Of a stretch of 64,000 nt of DNA, positions 58,556 through 64,000 are shown one piece after another. The stretch covers positions 25,329,002 through 25,393,001 of the forward strand of contig OX243827.1 of NCBI GenBank assembly GCA_945859605.1, read 5' to 3'. The position numbers and the translations under genes were made by a program. The notes beneath the pieces were generated by a model. That model was not told where the DNA came from, did not search any database, and worked only from the letters and a program-made list of their open reading frames with translations. Origin of the DNA: Lumbricus rubellus (taxonomy: Eukaryota > Annelida > Clitellata > Crassiclitellata > Lumbricidae). Position 1 is the stretch's first letter. Each line of letters begins with the position of its first letter.

Positions 58556-59687
58556 TTAGATGTAGTGCCAGCACCTTGCTGCACTGAATACTGTCAAAAT
58601 CGATTGTTCCAACATGAGGCGAGGTTGGCATTTCAGTTCATTTGCTGTGAAGGTAGCAAAGCAGTCAACATGGAGAGCAACTTGACATTTTCCACACTGT
58701 TCCGGAATGCTGTACCCGGTAGATGCACCTTGGTATGGCTCACCTTGGATAAGATATCCAGAAGAGGTGGCCATAGACCACATCTTGTATCCAAAGCGTA
58801 TGGGTTTTCCGAGTATGTGCTGCTTTGCTCTATGCTTTCCGTAGTAGGGAATCTTGGATTATCAATGGAAAGATGACTGTCACATGGCTTGTACATCAAC
58901 CACCGCTCATTGAGCTGACCAAGAAGTGGTCTGACCTTGGCAAACTTGTCATCTGAAGTCACATCCTTGTTATCTACAACATGCAGGTAACGCAACATGT
59001 CCTCAAACCTTTTTCTGGACATGGCTTTTGCGACAGCTGGGTTCAGCACGTCTGGTTGATGCTCCCAGTACATACGCCTCCTTGGTAGAATGGCATATCC
59101 ACTGAGCAACAGAATTGCAAGGAACAACTTCATGTTTTCTTTGGTAATTTCAAAGGAGTGATCACCTTTCTGTTCCCTTGCATACCTCTCACTATTTGCT
59201 ACCATCAGACTAATGACCTCATCATCAAAGAATAGTTCAAACAACTCAACAGGGGTCCAGTCTCGGTTTACCAGAGGAAACCTGGGTTTATCTTCCGATG
59301 TACCAGAACAAGCTGAATCCTCAGATAGATCTCTACTTCTCCATTTCCAGGTGGACTGCCCATGTGTTTTCACACACTTCCTTCTTCTTGGAGTGACAGA
59401 CGTATACTATATGAGGTTGTTGACTCATACGAGCATCGTCATCTGAACTGTGGGCTGAATCTTCATCCTTCTGTATTCTTTCTGGTTTGTGAGATGCTGA
59501 GTGGATTCTAACTTCAGTTTCAGCAGATAGTTGAGCTCGAGAGAGGTGATTGATGTCAGTAGGTTGGTCATCGTCATCGCTATCTTCGGCAGACAATTCG
59601 TCATCTGCTGGCGGAGTTATGAAGACGTCAGCAGACACAGCGGCATCCTCATCTTCCAACATTGCAACCACTTCATTCAATGTGTAC
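58556..59687 (-). pseudogene. piggyBac-family transposase fossil, copy 1
   Basis: The N-terminal acidic part (59333-59687, after an acceptor TTTTTTACAG) resembles piggyBac-derived (PGBD-like) proteins (YTLNEVVAMLEDEDAAVSAD). The next frame carries the start of the DDE domain (FELFFDDEVISLMVANSERY, then PRRRMYW, MSRKRFEDMLRYLHVV, FAKVRPLLGQLNERW, LSID). A third frame continues with KMWSMATSSGYLIQGEP and VALHVDCFAT. There are at least two frameshifts (near 59370 and 58855), and the C-terminal part, including the later catalytic Asp region, is missing. Not functional. Confidence 0.85.
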
Positions 59688-60018
59688 CTGTAAAAAAGAA
59701 TTGTAATTGTTAATCTGTTTCAATTTTCAAAGCCAGATGTGAGGTTCCTGATCTATCAGATTTGAACCCGGTATATACATGTTGAATGAACTAAGGTATT
59801 GGATTGCAACTTAGCCGGAAGCGACCACTGAAAAATGCCTTATATCATGAAAACTGCGCTATAGAAGTCATTAGATTAGATTTATAGTGATCATGAAATT
59901 CACATAGTGAGATCAAAATGCAAAAATAGGGACATGAATAAAGATAAGTAATTGCAACGCAAGCATGTTAGCAACAGTTTACACATTCAACCAAAACAGA
60001 TTCCACGACGCGACAAAG

Positions 60019-60026
60019 CACGCACG

Positions 60027-60079
<53 letters not shown>
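60019..60079. repeat. CA microsatellite in duplication unit 2
   Basis: The tract is 30 bp longer than its partner at about 55855-55875, and this accounts for the offset change between the two units. Confidence 0.9.
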
Positions 60080-60081
<2 letters not shown>

Positions 60082-60439
60082 ATGGACCATGGGCAAGTCC
60101 CTCACTCGCCATTGCCAAGCGTCTCGGCGTGAAACTCCGATTCAGTGTACGCGCTGTAGTCTGAAGTGCTTCTGAGTCAAAACTTGTAGGGGCGCTATAA
60201 CAAGTGCACATGCACATTCAAACAAGCAAACAAACAAAGACACACACAAACACACCCACATACAAACAAAACACAAGCACACACACATACAAAGACACAC
60301 ACACGTAAGCACGCACACGCAGTCGTGATTATGATGTAGGCCTACAGTCGTAATAAATAAGCATTACAGCTTAAATTGTCGTCAAATTGAATGGGGAAAT
60401 GCACTGCCACATTAATTATCATACGATGAATAATCCTAC

Positions 60440-60500
60440 CTTGCGTGTAAGTTACGGCGCTCGCAAGAGCAACGAGACCAAGGAAACTCCAGGAGTTCAT
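60440..60500 (-). CDS. Second copy of gene D exon 1 (signal peptide)
   Basis: This is a base-for-base copy of 56237-56297, including ATG context and donor, produced by the 4.2-kb tandem duplication. It lies upstream of gene D on the same strand, so it could act as an alternative first exon spliced to 55412 across the nearer copy, or it may be inert. Confidence 0.6.
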
Positions 60501-61199
60501 GATTGCCGTTCCTCCGGTGATGCGCGTCTACCCGTCCAGAAAAATATTGAGACTTCAAAACAAAATGTTACCGGTACACGATCTTCTTCTCACAGAGTTT
60601 TCAAACTTTTCATCGCTCGCTGATAATTATTATTGTTGTCTCGCCCGAAAATTACGTCTATAATACCGGCTAAGTTATATAGGTCTAGGACTCTGGTGGG
60701 TAAAACCACGAGCCTACTTGATTGTGACAGGCCACAAATAGCTATCTCCCGAAACAATGAACTACAATGTAGCCTACCAAGTAACGGTATCAGAATTATC
60801 TTTTTCGGAAGTCTATCCCGAGCGACCCCAGTTTAAGTTTTAAACCTGTAAATTCCATGCACATCCTTGGTTCATCCAGTTGGCAGTTGACCTAAGTTTC
60901 CGTTATCGGGCGCATTCCACAGATTGTTGCCTATCATTCCCATTATTACGGTAATCGCTCTACAGAGATATCACTCTGCCTAGACTGTTTACCATGCCCA
61001 TTGGAAATAAATGAATTTTTCTTGCCGCGTCATTTACGCCAATATATCAGACGCCATAATTATATATTTACCAAGTCCATTATTATATCAGACGCCATAA
61101 TTATATATTTACCAAGTCTATTATATCAGACACAGTAATTATATATTTATCAAGTCCATTATGTCACACGCCATAATTATATTATTGTATCGACATGAC

Positions 61200-61501
61200 C
61201 AGTGGCGGATTCAGAGGGGCTAAACCGGCCATGGTCCCCCATTTATAAATAATTTCTTTATTTCTCACCAGCCTTTATGGCGTGGAATGGGGACTTGGCC
61301 CTTCCCTTCAGTTCGGCAGGTCTTTAGCCACGATGGTTTAGAGAGGGTGAATAGAAAAGGCGACGAAGAGTAACAGGGGAAAGTACTGTATGATATGACA
61401 AAAAGGTCATCAATTTTTGGGGGACCAAAGACGACATTATTCTTTGCCCCAAGACCGAAAAGTTTTTTCCCCCCCTTCGAAAATTTCTGTATCCGCCCCT
61501 G
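61200..61501. mobile_element. hAT-like MITE (302 bp), copy in unit 2
   Basis: Duplicated copy of 56997-57299 with the same GACATGAC flanks. It was carried by the segmental duplication rather than inserted independently. Confidence 0.85.
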
Positions 61502-62757
61502 GACATGACAGGCTCTATAAATGATTGGAATTCCAAAACAGAAATTGCACATCCACGCGTCATTCTGTTGCAACTGGATAGCTTCGTAATCGTAATAGTT
61601 ACTGTAGGCCTACTCTTCAATTTTCTTAAGAGCCACTCGCAAGCCAAGCGTAAGGCATCAGCAAATTTGCGAGCGCTGTATTTACCTTACCCTACCTTTC
61701 TCTACCGTGATCATTTTTAATGTGTCAATCTGGTAAGAGCTTTATCCACTACTCAGCGCCGGGTTCCTTGCTACTTAAGGTCCACGGTTAAGGACGGGTC
61801 TAGTCTTGGAATGAAATAGGCCTATATTAAATTAAACCTCGATTTCCAAGCCTGTGCGAGTCGATATCCTCATTCCTCACGTACAAAGCAGACTAGAAGA
61901 AATGTCTGATGTAGGGACAACGTTCGATTCATCGCCACCGCGATGTATCCACCGTCTTAACCACAGTTGTGCATGAATTTATCTGCTTTCTCGTAGAGAG
62001 TGCTGTAACTCACTCCTCGTGTGTCTCCCCACATCCACACAACCTTTTATTCCGCAGATGGCGCTGTAAAATTGAATAGTAGGACGTGATGGACGAATAT
62101 GGACGATGGCTGCCATATGGAATGGCTGCCACATGGAAGTAGTCAGATATTTTTCAAAATGCTGTTTTAAATAACGTACTAGTACTTAAAATACTTCCCA
62201 CCACTGACGACACGTTGGCCATTGGGGAGGAGGATGTTTTGTTGTGTTTGTGCAGCTGCGCGTCGACGAAGATTGGGTTGGAAAGTTAGATTCGTGTCGA
62301 GATACGACTGGTTCGCTTCATCGTCTCGATCGAAGGACTCTGCAAGGAAGGTAAATAACATTTAAAATTATATAGGACCTAATTGTGTTTTGCTTAAATT
62401 AAAAGATGTCCAGTAACAGGAGTAAGAATAGCATGTAAGAAATTTAAAGCTGATGCATTAACCAGTTAATGACCACTTTTAATTGGATGGTTAGATTTTT
62501 ATATCCTTTTGCATTTTAAGTCCTTGTAATAAAGGTACACCAAAACCAAAAATGTGAACACATAACTTTTTTAGTTGTTGAGATATCAAGGTGTCCTTTT
62601 AAAAGGACGCTGAGCACATACAAGACAAAACGCGATGTAGAATCAAATGTGTTGTTATAATAATATTATTGAATGTAGCAATAATATAAACGACTGTGCA
62701 ATGCTAGAACAAATATAATACTGACTAGGGTGATTCAGTATCACAGTGCTAATGTTG

Positions 62758-63889
62758 TTAGATGTAGTGCCAGCACCTTGCTGCACTGAATACTGTCAAA
62801 ATCGATTGTTCCAACATGAGGCGAGGTTGGCATTTCAGTTCATTTGCTGTGAAGGTAGCAAAGCAGTCAACATGGAGAGCAACTTGACATTTTCCACACT
62901 GTTCCGGAATGCTGTACCCGGTAGATGCACCTTGGTATGGCTCACCTTGGATAAGATATCCAGAAGAGGTGGCCATAGACCACATCTTGTATCCAAAGCG
63001 TATGGGTTTTCCGAGTATGTGCTGCTTTGCTCTATGCTTTCCGTAGTAGGGAATCTTGGATTATCAATGGAAAGATGACTGTCACATGGCTTGTACATCA
63101 ACCACCGCTCATTGAGCTGACCAAGAAGTGGTCTGACCTTGGCAAACTTGTCATCTGAAGTCACATCCTTGTTATATACAACATGCAGGTAACGCAACAT
63201 GTCCTCAAACCTTTTTCTGGACATGGCTTTTGCGACAGCTGGGTTCAGCACGTCTGGTTGATGCTCCCAGTACATACGCCTCCTTGGTAGAATGGCATAT
63301 CCACTGAGCAACAGAATTGCAAGGAACAACTTCATGTTTTCTTTGGTAATTTCAAAGGAGTGATCACCTTTCTGTTCCCTTGCATACCTCTCACTATTTG
63401 CTACCATCAGACTAATGACCTCATCATCAAAGAATAGTTCAAACAACTCAACAGGGGTCCAGTCTCGGTTTACCAGAGGAAACCTGGGTTTATCTTCCGA
63501 TGTACCAGAACAAGCTGAATCCTCAGATAGATCTCTACTTCTCCATTTCCAGGTGGACTGCCCATGTGTTTTCACACACTTCCTTCTTCTTGGAGTGACA
63601 GACGTATACTATATGAGGTTGTTGACTCATACGAGCATCGTCATCTGAACTGTGGGCTGAATCTTCATCCTTCTGTATTCTTTCTGGTTTGTGAGATGCT
63701 GAGTGGATTCTAACTTCAGTTTCAGCAGATAGTTGAGCTCGAGAGAGGTGATTGATGTCAGTAGGTTGGTCATCGTCATCGCTATCTTCGGCAGACAATT
63801 CGTCATCTGCTGGCGGAGTTATGAAGACGTCAGCAGACACAGCGGCATCCTCATCTTCCAACATTGCAACCACTTCATTCAATGTGTAC
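62758..63889 (-). pseudogene. piggyBac-family transposase fossil, copy 2
   Basis: Copy of 58556-59687 within the tandem duplication, with the same frameshifts. One visible coding difference: VVYNKD here, VVDNKD in copy 1. The shared frameshifts show that decay preceded duplication. Confidence 0.85.
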
Positions 63890-64000
63890 CTGTAAAAAAG
63901 AATTGTAATTGTTAATCTGTTTCAATTTTCAAAGCCAGATGTGAGGTTCCTGATCTATCAGATTTGAACCCGGTATATACATGTTGAATGAACTAAGGTA

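Larger units (their letters stand above)
55822..59994. repeat. Tandem segmental duplication, unit 1 (about 4.2 kb)
   Basis: It starts AACAGATTCCACGACGCG, the same as unit 2 at 59995. Contents: SINE tail, gene D exon 1 and its upstream region, a hAT-type MITE, a possible orphan exon and a piggyBac fossil. Apart from the CA-repeat length (30 bp shorter here) I see only isolated differences, for example one extra G near 57220 and C/A at the position of 58975/63177. Confidence 0.85.
59995..64000. repeat. Tandem segmental duplication, unit 2 (cut by window end)
   Basis: It repeats unit 1 at an offset of 4203 bp after the CA tract. The window ends about 200 bp before the unit would be complete. 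Near-identity means either a very recent duplication or an assembly artefact from two haplotypes. Confidence 0.85.

Overview
This is a eukaryotic, intron-rich window from an animal genome, most likely a marine invertebrate. An echinoderm-like or other invertebrate deuterostome is my guess (low to moderate confidence), based on the gene family, intron density, many microsatellites and MITEs, and a very frequent AGGCCTA/TAGGCCTA motif. No prokaryotic features are present.

The backbone is a tandem array of four paralogous GH18 chitinase-family genes, all on the minus strand. In transcription order they are D (exon 1 at 56.3 kb, ends about 50.1 kb), C (48.6-40.0 kb), B (38.5-30.4 kb, with a second terminal module down to 27.9 kb) and A (13.3-7.3 kb). 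I reconstructed each exon by exon from splice sites and continuous reading phase. All share one intron layout: a signal-peptide exon, seven GH18 exons, a Thr-rich linker exon and a CBM14 chitin-binding exon. A (495 aa) has the catalytic motif and a six-cysteine CBM14, so it looks like a working secreted chitinase. D keeps the catalytic motif, but its CBM14 exon is wrecked. B has the catalytic Glu replaced by Gln, like a chitin-binding lectin, and carries two alternative linker+CBM14 ends. C has lost the catalytic Glu and the second active-site Asp, has an 8-bp duplication frameshift in its last exon and has no CBM14.

Between B and A sits a young LTR retrotransposon (17627-27799, minus strand) with 2.4-kb LTRs, TG...CA ends and a 4-bp ATAA target duplication. 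Its only long ORF is a 1008-aa Gag with two CCHC knuckles; its first 259 codons lie inside the 5' LTR. I see no pol. It inserted 66 bp beyond the stop codon of B's second CBM14 exon.

The right end (55822-64000) is a recent, nearly identical 4.2-kb tandem duplication carrying exon 1 of gene D, a hAT-type MITE and a frameshifted piggyBac transposase fossil. The left end (1-7270) has no gene. It holds a SINE, LINE 3' ends, a diverged local duplication, a CGTCC minisatellite and hAT-type elements. The first 1.25 kb matches the region upstream of gene A (14074-14872), which hints that a further paralogue lies just left of the window.

Introns and spacers hold tRNA-derived SINEs, four hAT-like MITEs with perfect 8-bp target duplications, a hairpin MITE, a foldback-like element with inverted minisatellite arms, and long microsatellites that create spurious low-complexity ORFs.
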